From assembly GCF_009708035.1 (NCBI RefSeq), contig NZ_WMBQ01000001.1:2485501-2549500 (forward strand): 64,000 nt of DNA. Reading direction: 5' to 3'. The position numbers and the translations under genes were made by a program. Below the pieces are notes generated by a model, which was not told where the DNA came from, did no database searches, and saw only the letters and a list, made by a program, of their open reading frames with translations. Origin of the DNA: Hyphomicrobium album (GTDB taxonomy: Bacteria > Pseudomonadota > Alphaproteobacteria > Rhizobiales > Hyphomicrobiaceae). Shown piece by piece: positions 38,622-47,055 of the stretch (position 1 is the first letter of the stretch; each line of letters begins with the position of its first letter).

Positions 38622-39233
38622 TCACGCCGCGTCGTCGGAGGCTTTGGGGTCGGTTGCACCCTTATTCTCGGCGCCGCGCCGCTCGCCGCCTTTGGCGACG
38701 ACGACCATTGCCGGACGCAGGACGCGGTCCTCCAGGATGTAGCCTGGGGCATACACCTGAACGACGGTTCCAGCTGCGACCTCGGGCTGCTCGACCTCGA
38801 TCATCGCCTGGTGCTGGTGCGGATTGAACGGCTGTCCCTCGGGGTCGATGCGCTTGACGCCGTTGCGTTCCAGCACGTTCACGAACTCGCGTTCGGTCAT
38901 CGACACGCCGTCGACGAGGGCTTTGAGGGCCGGATCGGCATCGGCGGCGCCGGGCGGCACGGCGGCCGTGGCGCGCTGCAAGTTGTCGCCCACGGCGAGA
39001 ACCTCGCGGGCGAACTTGGAGATGGCGTACTTCGCCGTGTCTTCCTTGTCGCGCTCGGTGCGCTTGCGCAGGTTGTCCATCTCGGCATGCGCACGCAGCA
39101 GCCGGTCGGTCAGATCGGCGATGCGGCCCTCCAGAACGGCAACCGTGCCGGCGCTTTCGCCGTCACCGGCCTTCGCACCGGCGTCGCCGGCAGGGACTGC
39201 ATCCTGTTCAGGCTTGGTGTTTTCGTCGGCCAT
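38622..39233 (-). CDS. grpE: GrpE, nucleotide exchange factor for DnaK
   Basis: GrpE releases ADP from DnaK. The 203-residue protein has a Glu/Ala/Gly-rich disordered start, a long dimeric coiled coil (LEGRIADLTDRLLRAHAEMDNLRKRTERD, residues about 36-65) and the beta-wing domain (NPHQHQAMIEVEQPEVAAGTV). GGAGAGACC precedes the ATG at 39233. hrcA is 66 bases upstream, the usual stress operon arrangement. Confidence 0.96.
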   Translation of the reverse strand: MADENTKPEQDAVPAGDAGAKAGDGESAGTVAVLEGRIADLTDRLLRAHAEMDNLRKRTERDKEDTAKYAISKFAREVLAVGDNLQRATAAVPPGAADADPALKALVDGVSMTEREFVNVLERNGVKRIDPEGQPFNPHQHQAMIEVEQPEVAAGTVVQVYAPGYILEDRVLRPAMVVVAKGGERRGAENKGATDPKASDDAA

Positions 39234-39299
39234 GGTCTCTCCGCGGGGGTGGCGGATCAAAGGGATTGCGAGCCGGATATCAGGCTTAGCCGGCTAAAA

Positions 39300-40358
39300 T
39301 CAAGTCAACAGTCGGCTAACGAGCTTCGCCGTGTAGTCGACCATGGGAATGATGCGGGCATAATTGATGCGCGTCGGGCCGATGACGCCCAGCACGCCGA
39401 CCACCTTGCGGCGCTCGTCGTGGAAGGGCGCGACGATCAGCGAGGAGCCCGACAGGGAGAACAGCTTGTTCTCCGAGCCGATGAAAATGCGCACGCCATC
39501 GGCGCTTTCCGACAGACCGAGGAGCTGCACGAGGTCGCGCTTGCGCTCCAGGTCGTCGAACAGGTGGCGGATGCGCTCCAAGTCCTCCTGCGCGTTGAGG
39601 TCCTTCAGGAGGTTAGCCTGGCCGCGCACGATGAGGCTCTTGCGGTCGTCCAGCGACCCGGACCATTCGGCGAGCCCCGTCTGGATAACGCGCTTGGTCA
39701 GCTCGTCGAGCTCGGCGCGCGACGACTGCAGCTGCAGCTCGATGCGGGCACGCGCCTCGCCCATCGTCAGGCCGCGGATGTGGGCGTTGAGGTAGTTGGC
39801 CGCCTCCGCCAGCGCCGACGGCGGCAAACCCTGCGGAATGGAAATGATGCGGTTCTCGACCGTCTGGTCCTCGCCGACGAGCACGACTAGCGCCTTGCCC
39901 GGCTCGAGCAGCACGAACTCCATGTGCTTCAGCCGCGTCACCTGCTTGTCGGTGAGCACGACACCGGCGCAATGCGACAGGCCGGAGATCATCTCGCCCA
40001 CCTCGCGCAGCACGTCGTCGACCGAGGTCGAATGCTTGCCGGTGATGTGCGCCTCGATCTGCCGGCGCTCCTTGCTCGTGAGATCGCCGACCTCGAGCAG
40101 GCCGTCGACGAACATGCGCAAGCCGAGCTGCGTCGGCAGCCGTCCAGCCGAGGTGTGGGGCGCGACGATCAGGCCGAGCTGCTCCAGATCCGACATGACG
40201 TTGCGGATCGACGCCGGCGACAGCGTCATCGGCAGCACCCGCGACAGATTGCGCGACCCCACCGGCTCGCCTGTCTCGAGATAAGACTCGACGATCTGCC
40301 TAAGAATGGTGCGGGAGCGGTCGCTGAGCTTGGTGAGTTCGCTTGCGCCTTCGGTCAT
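39300..40358 (-). CDS. hrcA: HrcA, heat-inducible repressor
   Basis: HrcA represses chaperone genes by binding CIRCE elements and is itself tuned by GroEL. The 352-residue protein has the winged helix region [27 protein letters not shown] (about residues 38-64) and the conserved [16 protein letters not shown] motif, then the GAF-like domain ending [22 protein letters not shown]. It is divergent from rph with 155 bases between. I saw no CIRCE element in this window, so its target (commonly groESL) is probably elsewhere. Confidence 0.96.
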   Translation of the reverse strand: MTEGASELTKLSDRSRTILRQIVESYLETGEPVGSRNLSRVLPMTLSPASIRNVMSDLEQLGLIVAPHTSAGRLPTQLGLRMFVDGLLEVGDLTSKERRQIEAHITGKHSTSVDDVLREVGEMISGLSHCAGVVLTDKQVTRLKHMEFVLLEPGKALVVLVGEDQTVENRIISIPQGLPPSALAEAANYLNAHIRGLTMGEARARIELQLQSSRAELDELTKRVIQTGLAEWSGSLDDRKSLIVRGQANLLKDLNAQEDLERIRHLFDDLERKRDLVQLLGLSESADGVRIFIGSENKLFSLSGSSLIVAPFHDERRKVVGVLGVIGPTRINYARIIPMVDYTAKLVSRLLT

Positions 40359-40513
40359 CGCTTGGGGTATTTTCGACCTCGCCTGAAGTGCTCAAGAGTA
40401 CGGATGTGGGACGGGCTTCGTCAAACCGGCTGGCGGTTTTGGTTGAAGCCTGCCAGCCCGCCGCGTAGGTTCGGCCCGAATTTGCCCAGCAACAACCCGG
40501 TTCGGCACGCTGC

Positions 40514-41227
40514 ATGCGCCCTTCGAAACGCAATCCCGACGAGCTACGCCGCGTCTCCATCGAGCGCGCCGTTTCCAAGCACGCCGAGGGTTCCTGTCTT
40601 ATTAAGTTCGGCGACACCCACGTCTTGTGCACGGCGAGCTTGGAGGAGCGGGTGCCCCCCTGGCTCAAGGGCCAGGCACGCGGCTGGGTCACGGCGGAAT
40701 ATGGGATGCTGCCACGCGCCACCAACGAGCGCATGCGCCGCGAGGTGACGGTCGGGCACGCTTCGGGGCGTACGCAGGAGATACAACGCTTGATCGGCCG
40801 CGCCCTGCGCGCGGTCGTCGACCTGCCGAAGCTCGGCGAGCGGCAGATCAGCATCGACTGCGACGTGATCCAGGCGGACGGCGGCACGCGCACGGCCGCG
40901 ATCACCGGCGCCTGGGTGGCCCTGCACGACTGCATCCAGTGGATGAAGCTGCGCGACATGGTGAAGGACGACGTGCTGCGCGATCAGGTCGCCGCTGTGA
41001 GCTGCGGGCTCTACAAGGGCGCAGCCGTCCTCGATCTCGACTACGTGGAGGACTCTGGCGCCGAGGCCGACTCTAATTTCGTCATGACCGGGTCGGGCGG
41101 CATCGTCGAGGTGCAGGGTACGGCCGAGACCGTCGCCTTCAGCCAGGAGAGCTTCGACCAGCTCATGTCGCTTGCCAAGAAAGGCATCGGCGAGCTCGTC
41201 GCGCTGCAGAAGCTCACGGTGTCGTAG
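40514..41227 (+). CDS. rph: RNase PH
   Basis: RNase PH trims tRNA 3' ends by phosphorolysis. The 237-residue protein begins [12 protein letters not shown], has the [20 protein letters not shown] phosphate-binding motif and the catalytic [20 protein letters not shown] segment, and ends at normal length. It starts a tightly packed plus-strand unit (rph, DUF1772, VOC protein, rdgB, hemW) in which successive genes overlap or nearly touch. Opposition to hrcA is a familiar arrangement in Hyphomicrobiales. Confidence 0.97.
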   Translation: MRPSKRNPDELRRVSIERAVSKHAEGSCLIKFGDTHVLCTASLEERVPPWLKGQARGWVTAEYGMLPRATNERMRREVTVGHASGRTQEIQRLIGRALRAVVDLPKLGERQISIDCDVIQADGGTRTAAITGAWVALHDCIQWMKLRDMVKDDVLRDQVAAVSCGLYKGAAVLDLDYVEDSGAEADSNFVMTGSGGIVEVQGTAETVAFSQESFDQLMSLAKKGIGELVALQKLTVS

Positions 41228-41234
41228 GAAAGCG

Positions 41235-41663
41235 ATGCTGGCCGGACTCCTCGCGTTGACGGTTGCGGCGCTGTTCACCGGCGCGGCGTTCTATGTCGGG
41301 GCCGTAGAGCAGCCGGCGCGGATGCAGCTCGACGACAGGTCGCTGCTGCAGGAATGGAAGCCGAGCTACAAGGCCGGCTTTGTGATGCAGGCGTCCCTCG
41401 CCGTCGTCGGCTTCCTGCTCGGCGTGGTGCAATGGTGGTGGTCGGGCGAGCTGCTCTGGCTCATCGGCGCGCTGATCCTCATTGCCAACTGGCCGTTCAC
41501 GCTCATCGCCATTCTGCCCACCAATAACGTGCTGATGGGCACGCCTCTGGATGCCGCGGGGCCGGCATCGCGGGCGCTGCTCGTCAAGTGGGCGCGCCTG
41601 CACGCGGTGCGCACGGCCCTCGGCGCGGCGGCGACCGCTGTGTTCTTGTGGGCAGCAGCATGA
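41235..41663 (+). CDS. DUF1772 (anthrone oxygenase-like) membrane protein
   Basis: The 142-residue protein has four hydrophobic helices and the DUF1772 pattern FTGAAFYVGAVEQPARMQLDD near the start and LPTNNVLM in the third quarter. Fungal relatives are cofactor-free anthrone oxygenases, while bacterial ones are uncharacterised. It begins seven bases after rph with AGGAAAG in the gap and overlaps the next start by four bases (ATGA), so it is translationally coupled. Confidence 0.8.
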   Translation: MLAGLLALTVAALFTGAAFYVGAVEQPARMQLDDRSLLQEWKPSYKAGFVMQASLAVVGFLLGVVQWWWSGELLWLIGALILIANWPFTLIAILPTNNVLMGTPLDAAGPASRALLVKWARLHAVRTALGAAATAVFLWAAA

Positions 41664-42073
41664 CACCGGCCGGCATCCTTGAAACGGTGCTCTATGCGCG
41701 CGACCTGAGCGCCATCGAGGAGTTCTACCGCCGGGTGCTGGGGCTCGAACCCTTCGCCAAGGCCGAGGGCCGGCAGGTGTTCTACAAAGTCGGTGAGCAG
41801 ACGCTGCTGATCTTCAATCCGCTGCTGACGACCAAGCCGCCGGCCGACGACGCGAAGCTCCCCGTGCCCCCGCATGGCGCCGACGGGGAAGGACACGTGT
41901 GCTTTCGCGCCTCCGCCGACGAGATCGACAAGTGGCGGGCGCACGTCGAGCAGCAGGGCGTGGCGATCGAAGCCGACTTCGAGTGGCCCGACGGTGGCCG
42001 CTCCATCTACTTCCGCGATCCGGCCGGCAATTGCCTGGAGTTCGCCGAGCCGCGCATCTGGGGCCTCAAATGA
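41660..42073 (+). CDS. VOC-family (glyoxalase/dioxygenase superfamily) protein
   Basis: The 137-residue protein shows paired beta-alpha-beta-beta-beta modules: ETVLYARDLSAIEEFYRRVLGLE and GHVCFRASADEIDKWRAHVEQQG, closing with SIYFRDPAGNCLEFAEPRIW. Putative metal ligands include the Glu of the last strand and His of GHVCF. Family members include glyoxalases, dioxygenases and antibiotic-resistance binding proteins, and the substrate is unknown. Start and stop each overlap a neighbour by four bases. Confidence 0.85.
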   Translation: MTPAGILETVLYARDLSAIEEFYRRVLGLEPFAKAEGRQVFYKVGEQTLLIFNPLLTTKPPADDAKLPVPPHGADGEGHVCFRASADEIDKWRAHVEQQGVAIEADFEWPDGGRSIYFRDPAGNCLEFAEPRIWGLK

Positions 42074-42693
42074 CGCGGCGTTTGCAGCGCGGCGATCGCC
42101 TCGTCGTCGCCACGCACAATCCCGGCAAGGTCTGGGAGATCAACAAGCTGATCGAGCCGTATGGCCTGGCGGCGGTCTCTGCCGGCGAGCTCGGGCTGGA
42201 TGAACCGGTCGAGACCGAGACGACGTTCGTCGGCAACGCCAAGCTCAAGGCACTGTTCGCGGCAAAGGGTTCAGGCCTGCCGTCACTGGCGGATGACAGC
42301 GGCATCGAGATCGACGCGCTCGACGGGGCGCCGGGCGTCTATACCGCCGACTGGGCGGGCCCAAAGCGCGATTTTTCGATCGCGATGCAGAAGGTGCACG
42401 ACGAGCTGAAGGCCAAGCAGGACTGGAACGGGGAGCCGCTCCGCGCCAACTTCATCTCTGTCCTTTGCCTTGCGTGGCCGGACGGGGAAACCCAGCTTTT
42501 CGAGGGCAAAGTTTACGGTCATGTCGTTTGGCCGCCGCGCGGCGGCAACGGTTTCGGCTATGATCCGATCTTCGTCGCCGACGGGAAGGAGCAAACGTTC
42601 GGCGAAATGGAGCCGGCCAGCAAATATGCCATCTCGCACCGAACCCGCGCTTTCGACCATTTCAAGCGGGCCGTCCTCGATGCCAGCGAGTGA
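42070..42693 (+). CDS. rdgB: RdgB, dITP/XTP pyrophosphatase
   Basis: RdgB hydrolyses non-canonical purine triphosphates such as dITP and XTP and protects DNA. The 207-residue protein has the N-terminal VVATHNPGKVWEI phosphate-binding motif, the catalytic LADDSGIEIDALDGAPGVYTADWAG strand and the FGYDPIFVADG and SHRTRAF segments, in standard order. The ATG at 42070 overlaps the preceding stop codon. Its 3' end overlaps hemW by 14 bases. Confidence 0.96.
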   Translation: MTRRLQRGDRLVVATHNPGKVWEINKLIEPYGLAAVSAGELGLDEPVETETTFVGNAKLKALFAAKGSGLPSLADDSGIEIDALDGAPGVYTADWAGPKRDFSIAMQKVHDELKAKQDWNGEPLRANFISVLCLAWPDGETQLFEGKVYGHVVWPPRGGNGFGYDPIFVADGKEQTFGEMEPASKYAISHRTRAFDHFKRAVLDASE

Positions 42694-43885
42694 CGCCGGC
42701 TTCGGCGTCTATGTGCACTGGCCGTTCTGCGCCCAGAAGTGTCCATACTGCGACTTCAACAGCCATGTCCGCTTCGGCGGCATCGACGAAGACCGCTTCC
42801 GCGCCGCGTTCCTGCGCGAGCTGGAGCACACGGCTGAGCGATTGGGCAAACGGCGCGTAGCCAGCATCTTCTTCGGCGGCGGCACGCCCTCGCTGATGCA
42901 GCCTGAGACGGTTGCGGCGATCCTCGACAAGATCGCGGCGCTGTGGAGCGTCGATCCTGGCGCGGAGATCACGCTCGAGGCCAATCCCGGTAGCGTCGAG
43001 GCCGGCCGCTTCCGCGGCTATCGCGCGGCGGGCGTCAACCGCGTGTCGCTCGGCGTGCAGTCGCTGCGCGACGACATCCTCAAATCGCTTGGCCGCATCC
43101 ATTCGGTGGCCGAGGCGAAGGCGGCGATCGAGATTGCGCGCTCCACCTTCGACCGCTTCTCGTTCGACCTCATCTACGCGCGTCCCGGGCAGACGGTAGC
43201 GGCGTGGCGCGAGGAGCTGCGCGAGGCGCTCGCCATCGCCGGGCAGCACCTGTCGCTCTACCAGTTGACCATCGAGCCGGATACGCCGTTCGCGGCGCTG
43301 CATGCCGCGGGCAAGCTCGTCGTGCCGGAGGAGGATCTGGCGCTCGCGCTCTACGACGCGACGCAGGAGATGACCGCCGCGGCGGGGCTGCCGGCGTATG
43401 AAATCTCGAACCATGCGGCGTCCGACGAGGAGAGCGGCCATAACCTGCTCTATTGGCGCTATGGGGAGTACGCGGGCATCGGTCCCGGCGCGCATGGCCG
43501 CCTGCTGCTCGGCCGCGCGCGGCACGCGACCAGCACCGAGCGGAACCCGGAAGCCTGGGCGGGACGCGTCGAGACCCACGGGCACGGTATTATCGAGGAG
43601 ACGCCGCTGGCGGCCGCCGAGGAGGCCGACGAGATGCTGCTCATGGGGCTGCGGCTCGGCGAGGGCGTCGATCTCGACCGGCTGGAGCGGGTGTGCGGCG
43701 CACGCCCCTCGGTGGCGGCGGTCGCAGAGCTGACACAGCGGGGGCTCATTGAGGCGATACCGGCCACCAGCCGCATCCGGGCGACGGGCAGCGGCCGCTT
43801 CATTCTCAACGAGATCGTGCTACGTCTCGCCATGAGCTTCACCAGGTCCCGTCTACCGCTGCGTCTTCCTCCCGCTGCCGAATAA
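42680..43885 (+). CDS. hemW: HemW, radical-SAM heme chaperone
   Basis: HemW binds heme and a radical-SAM cluster; it was formerly annotated as an oxygen-independent coproporphyrinogen oxidase. The 401-residue protein has the cluster Cys17, Cys21 and Cys24 in PFCAQKCPYCDF, the GGGTPSLM SAM motif and the HemN-type C-terminal domain (HNLLYWRYGEYAGIGPGAHG). The Cys-x-Cys extension needed by true HemN just after the cluster motif is absent (CDFNSH), which supports HemW. The ATG at 42680 overlaps the rdgB end. Confidence 0.94.
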   Translation: MPASDAGFGVYVHWPFCAQKCPYCDFNSHVRFGGIDEDRFRAAFLRELEHTAERLGKRRVASIFFGGGTPSLMQPETVAAILDKIAALWSVDPGAEITLEANPGSVEAGRFRGYRAAGVNRVSLGVQSLRDDILKSLGRIHSVAEAKAAIEIARSTFDRFSFDLIYARPGQTVAAWREELREALAIAGQHLSLYQLTIEPDTPFAALHAAGKLVVPEEDLALALYDATQEMTAAAGLPAYEISNHAASDEESGHNLLYWRYGEYAGIGPGAHGRLLLGRARHATSTERNPEAWAGRVETHGHGIIEETPLAAAEEADEMLLMGLRLGEGVDLDRLERVCGARPSVAAVAELTQRGLIEAIPATSRIRATGSGRFILNEIVLRLAMSFTRSRLPLRLPPAAE

Positions 43886-43894
43886 CGAGAGCCA

Positions 43895-44473
43895 ATGCGA
43901 AAGCTGTACGACTGGATGATGCGCGCCGCTTCCGACAAGCGCGCACCGTACGCCCTCGGGACGGTCTCCTTCGTGGAGAGCTCGTTCTTCCCCATCCCGC
44001 CGGACGTGATGCTGATCCCGATGATCCTCAGCAACCGTGAGAAGGCGTGGTGGTATGCGGGCATCGCCACGGTGACGTCGGTGATCGGCGGGCTGTTCGG
44101 CTATGCCATCGGCTATTTCGCGTTCGAGGCCGTCGGCAAGCCCATCCTCGCCTTCTACGGCAAGGAGCACGCGCTCGATTCATTCATCCAGTTCGTGCAC
44201 GAGTACGGCGTGCCGGCGATCATCATCAAAGGCGCGACGCCGATCCCCTTCAAGGTGGTGACCATCGCCGCCGGCGTGGCGCATATGGACCTGCTCGCCT
44301 TCATCGGCGCTTCCATCGTCGCCCGGGCCATGCGCTTCTACCTGGTGGCGGCGCTGCTCTATTTCTTCGGCCAGCCGATCCGCGAGTTCATCGAAAAGCG
44401 CCTGACGCTGGTCACCACGGTATCCGTGGTCGTCTTGGTGAGCGGGTTCGTCGCTGTTAAATACCTATTCTAG
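43895..44473 (+). CDS. YqaA-family VTT-domain membrane protein
   Basis: The 192-residue protein belongs to the DedA-like VTT superfamily: FVESSFFPIPPDVMLIPMIL is the first re-entrant region and GATPIPFKVVTIAAGVAHM the second. VTT proteins act in lipid translocation or membrane homeostasis, while the role of YqaA proteins is not settled. It follows hemW after nine bases and precedes dsbB by 20, so it joins the same transcript. Confidence 0.88.
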   Translation: MRKLYDWMMRAASDKRAPYALGTVSFVESSFFPIPPDVMLIPMILSNREKAWWYAGIATVTSVIGGLFGYAIGYFAFEAVGKPILAFYGKEHALDSFIQFVHEYGVPAIIIKGATPIPFKVVTIAAGVAHMDLLAFIGASIVARAMRFYLVAALLYFFGQPIREFIEKRLTLVTTVSVVVLVSGFVAVKYLF

Positions 44474-44493
44474 TCCGCGTAGCCGGTGCCCCG

Positions 44494-45015
44494 ATGACCC
44501 TCACGAGCTCCGACCCGACCGTCCACTCCGCCTATCGCTACGGCGCGCTGGCGCTGCTGCTGGCGGCTGGGGCGATCGCCATCGCGCTGGGGTATCAGCA
44601 CCTCGGCGGGCTGGAGCCGTGCGAGCTGTGCCTGAAGCAGCGCTACGCCTACTATGCCGGCGTGCCGCTGCTGTTCCTGGCGCTGGTGTCGCTCAGCGCC
44701 GGGCAGACGCGCGTCGCGGCGCTGCTGTTCGGGCTCGTCGCGCTCGGCTTCCTCGGCAACGCCGGGCTCGGCGTCTACCACGCTGGCGTCGAATGGAAGT
44801 TCTGGGAAGGTCCCACCGCCTGTTCGGGTGCGCAGCAGATCACCGCCAATGCCGGCAACATGCTCGATGCGCTGAAGCAGACGAACGTCGTGCGCTGCGA
44901 CGACGCGGCGTGGCGCTTCATCGGACTTTCGTTCGCGGGGTGGAATGTCCTCGCATCGCTGTTCATCGCATTTCTCGGCGCACGCGCCGCCAGCGAAACC
45001 GTGCACCCGCGCTGA
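44494..45015 (+). CDS. dsbB: DsbB-type disulfide bond formation protein
   Basis: DsbB oxidises periplasmic DsbA and passes electrons to quinones. The 173-residue protein has four membrane helices, the first periplasmic pair Cys43-Cys46 (EPCELCLKQRYAYY) and the second pair Cys110 and Cys135, the full redox relay. The quinone-contacting Arg50 follows the first pair. It is the last gene of the rph-to-dsbB run; a gene-poor region starts right after it. Confidence 0.93.
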   Translation: MTLTSSDPTVHSAYRYGALALLLAAGAIAIALGYQHLGGLEPCELCLKQRYAYYAGVPLLFLALVSLSAGQTRVAALLFGLVALGFLGNAGLGVYHAGVEWKFWEGPTACSGAQQITANAGNMLDALKQTNVVRCDDAAWRFIGLSFAGWNVLASLFIAFLGARAASETVHPR

Positions 45016-45248
45016 TCGATTCGCGCGAAGCGAGCGCCGCAAGTTATCCACAGTATTATCGATTTTTCCGCAGCCGATTTTGTTCAGCAACTGTCAAGCG
45101 AAATACCGTTGGTCGGACACGGCGCCGCCATGCCGTGGTCAAAAAGTAACGGTCTATTCCACTCGTTCGCGGAACACGCAGTCAGGGTTCGCGTTCTGAG
45201 TGAAGAGCCAAAACGTAGCGTTTCTCAAGTACGCGTCTCCCGTCCAGC

Positions 45249-45550
45249 GTTGCGTTCCGCGTCATGTAACTTCGGGAACCCCGCATCCCGACACAGTTGC
45301 GTAAGTTGCGTCTCGTCGCGTTAGTCCCCCTTCAGTAGTGCGTTCGTAAGCGTTGCGTCCGTTGCGTCGTGTGGCGTCCGGTTGCGTATCGTTGCGTCCA
45401 GTTGCGTAGAGAATTGCGTCAGCCAACTCCCCCAATAGGCGCGCTCCCTTTCGAGCGTGCATTGCACGATAGAGGCAAACCGCTCGGAGACCGGTCCTGC
45501 GTACTTCCGAGCGGTTGCACCCCAAGTGAAGCGAGTGAGTAGCGTTGCGT
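45249..45550. repeat. Phased GTTGCGT heptamer array
   Basis: Nine exact copies of GTTGCGT start at 45249, 45296, 45305, 45352, 45361, 45381, 45391, 45401 and 45544, all in the same orientation, with near matches between. The steps are 47, 9, 47, 9, 20, 10, 10 and 143 bases. The 9/10/20 spacing places many copies on one face of the helix, as in iteron or multi-site operator arrays. Confidence 0.75.
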
Positions 45551-45856
45551 AGCGTCAGTAGCGTCCGTTCTGTCAGTGAGGTGTGCCGTGGAATCTCAGT
45601 TGCATTCGTGGCGTTCGCTTTCGGAAGTTGTCGGTGAAGTACTCGTCGCTATCGGCAGTCCGTCGCCATCGACGGACATCCCCATAGCGTCGGCGTCGAC
45701 AAGGTAAGTGCGCCGCGTAATCGTTTCGGGAGGGGAAGAGGGACCTTCCAACGAAATGGCAAGCATATGGAGCGTCGGAGACGCAGGCCTCCACGAGGCA
45801 CCACGTGACATGGTCTCGCGTTGTGGTGCCACTGCGCTCTGTGTGCTTGCCAACCA

Positions 45857-45878
45857 ATAAAAAGCCCCGCGCCGGGGC
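45857..45878 (-). terminator. Minus-strand intrinsic terminator
   Basis: GCCCCG/CGGGGC with a CGC loop (45864-45878) is followed on the minus strand by TTTTATT. No gene ends directly upstream of it; the nearest candidate is the HNH gene 490 bases away. Confidence 0.5.
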
Positions 45879-45909
45879 ATCCAAGCGGCGCACAACGAGG
45901 AGGTGTCAA

Positions 45910-46125
45910 ATGAGTTTCAACCACATCAATCCGCTGCAGTGGCATCAGGCAATGGGCGTCGCCCGCGCCTCGTGCGCGCGCTTCTTCCGTGACGGCGGCA
46001 TGCCGGCCGACGCGCTGCTCGCCTTCGGGCTGAGCGCCGACGATCGGGTCGGACACGATTGGAGCCGCACGGTCGAGGCGATCGCGGAATCTCTGTGCGC
46101 GGCGCCGCTGAAACGCGCCGCCTAG
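45910..46125 (+). CDS. Small protein of unknown function (71 residues)
   Basis: This short gene has a textbook ribosome binding site, GAGGAGGTG (45897-45905), five bases before its ATG. The product, beginning MSFNHINPLQWHQAMGVARAS, is slightly acidic, helical and without membrane or export signals; MPADALLAFGLSADDRVGHDW in the middle suggests a folded helical domain. I know no family for it. It is isolated in a repeat-rich region, so a regulatory or mobile-element origin is possible. Confidence 0.55.
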   Translation: MSFNHINPLQWHQAMGVARASCARFFRDGGMPADALLAFGLSADDRVGHDWSRTVEAIAESLCAAPLKRAA

Positions 46126-46134
46126 AATAGCTTC

Positions 46135-46360
46135 ACACGTCGCGTCCTTCCCCTGGCGACGAAGAAGAAGGCCCCGGCAACCTTTCTGTTAGTTCACGCC
46201 TGAGCGATTTCTGTCTTCCCGGAAGCTGCGAATGCAGTGAGCGGCTATCCGGGATCCAGCACAAAGTGCGGCGAAGCCTCACAATGCAGAGCTTCGCGCT
46301 TCTCTCCTGGGTCCCGGGTCTCGCTTGCTGCGCTCGCTTCGCCCGGGATGACAGTTCTAT
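46135..46360. repeat. Probable dispersed intergenic repeat
   Basis: The stretch contains TATCCGGGATCC and, further on, CTGGGTCCCGGGTCTCGC followed by a closing CGCCCGGGATGACA. This is the look of dispersed GC-rich repeats between genes in this group, and a related CCGGGATGACCAG lies at 12109-12121. No gene is supported. Confidence 0.4.
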
Positions 46361-46364
46361 TCGC

Positions 46365-46925
46365 TTACGGCTCGAGCTCGGTATCCCAGTAGAGATAGTC
46401 GAGCCAGCTCTCGTGCAGATAGTTGGGCGGGAAGAGCCGCCCGTTGCGGTGCAACTCGAACACCGTCGGCCGATACGGCGACTGCGTCGGATGCATGCGG
46501 ACCTCGTCCGGCATGAACCCGCCCTTCTCCAGATTGCACGGCGCGCAGGCGGCGACGACATTGTCCCACCGCGTCTGGCCGCCGCGCGAGCGCGGGATCA
46601 GGTGGTCGAACGTCAGATCGTCCTTGGAGCCGCAGTACTGGCAGGTGAAGCGGTCGCGCAGGAACACGTTGAAGCGCGTGAACGCCGGATAAAGCGCCGG
46701 TTTGACGTAGGTCTTGAGCGAGACAACGCTCGGCAGCTTCATCTCGAAGGACGGGCTGCGGACGAAGCGGTCGTATTCGGAGACGATGTTGACGCGATCG
46801 AGAAATACAGCCTTCACCGACTCCTGCCAGCTCCAGAGCGACAAAGGGTAGTAGCTCAGTGGCCGGAAGTCGGCGTTTAGGACCAATGCTGGAAAGCTGG
46901 CCGGAATGGCAGCGTGCGCATCCAC
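46365..46925 (-). CDS. HNH endonuclease
   Basis: The 186-residue protein has an HNH nuclease core: CQYCGSKDDLTFDHLIPRS with the first zinc pair and catalytic His, then the Asn of GGQTRWDNVVAACAPCN with the second Cys pair. The N-terminal 80 residues (VLNADFRPLSYYPLSLW) are conserved in a chromosomal group found widely in alphaproteobacteria, so it is probably a housekeeping nuclease rather than a homing enzyme. The gene is single and ends near a dispersed repeat. Confidence 0.9.
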   Translation of the reverse strand: MDAHAAIPASFPALVLNADFRPLSYYPLSLWSWQESVKAVFLDRVNIVSEYDRFVRSPSFEMKLPSVVSLKTYVKPALYPAFTRFNVFLRDRFTCQYCGSKDDLTFDHLIPRSRGGQTRWDNVVAACAPCNLEKGGFMPDEVRMHPTQSPYRPTVFELHRNGRLFPPNYLHESWLDYLYWDTELEP

Positions 46926-47055
46926 GTTATTGGCGTCCTATCGGCTTCTCGTTAGCGAATCGTCCTCTCCCGCAAGTTCGGCCGGGATACTAGCGGCGCA
47001 TATCAACTCTGTGAAGCACCCGAAGCGGGCCGTGGGTACGCTGTGGCCGGAGCAC

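Larger units (their letters stand above)
45016..45909. other. Gene-poor, repeat-bearing intergenic region
   Basis: These 894 bases hold no gene I can assign. A perfect DnaA-box consensus TTATCCACA lies at 45044-45052 in an AT-rich patch. The array of GTTGCGT heptamers spans 45249-45550, an 11-base inverted repeat (AACCGCTCGGA/TCCGAGCGGTT) lies at 45478-45516, and two short tandem frames occupy 45588-45707 and 45708-45860. On the minus strand other short frames are also open, so coding direction, if any, is undecided. Confidence 0.5.

Noticed and set aside
40359-40513. CIRCE element for HrcA in the hrcA-rph gap
   Set aside because: No TTAGCACTC-N9-GAGTGCTAA-like inverted repeat was found here or before dnaK; only a chance GTGCTCAAGAG resembles it.
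45016-45250. Chromosomal replication origin near the DnaA box
   Set aside because: Only one perfect DnaA box was found, and none of the usual origin neighbours (dnaA, hemE, parAB) is present. One site can occur by chance.
45249-45550. CRISPR array suggested by the GTTGCGT repeats
   Set aside because: The repeat unit is only seven bases and spacing is irregular (9 to 143 bases), which does not fit repeat-spacer structure.
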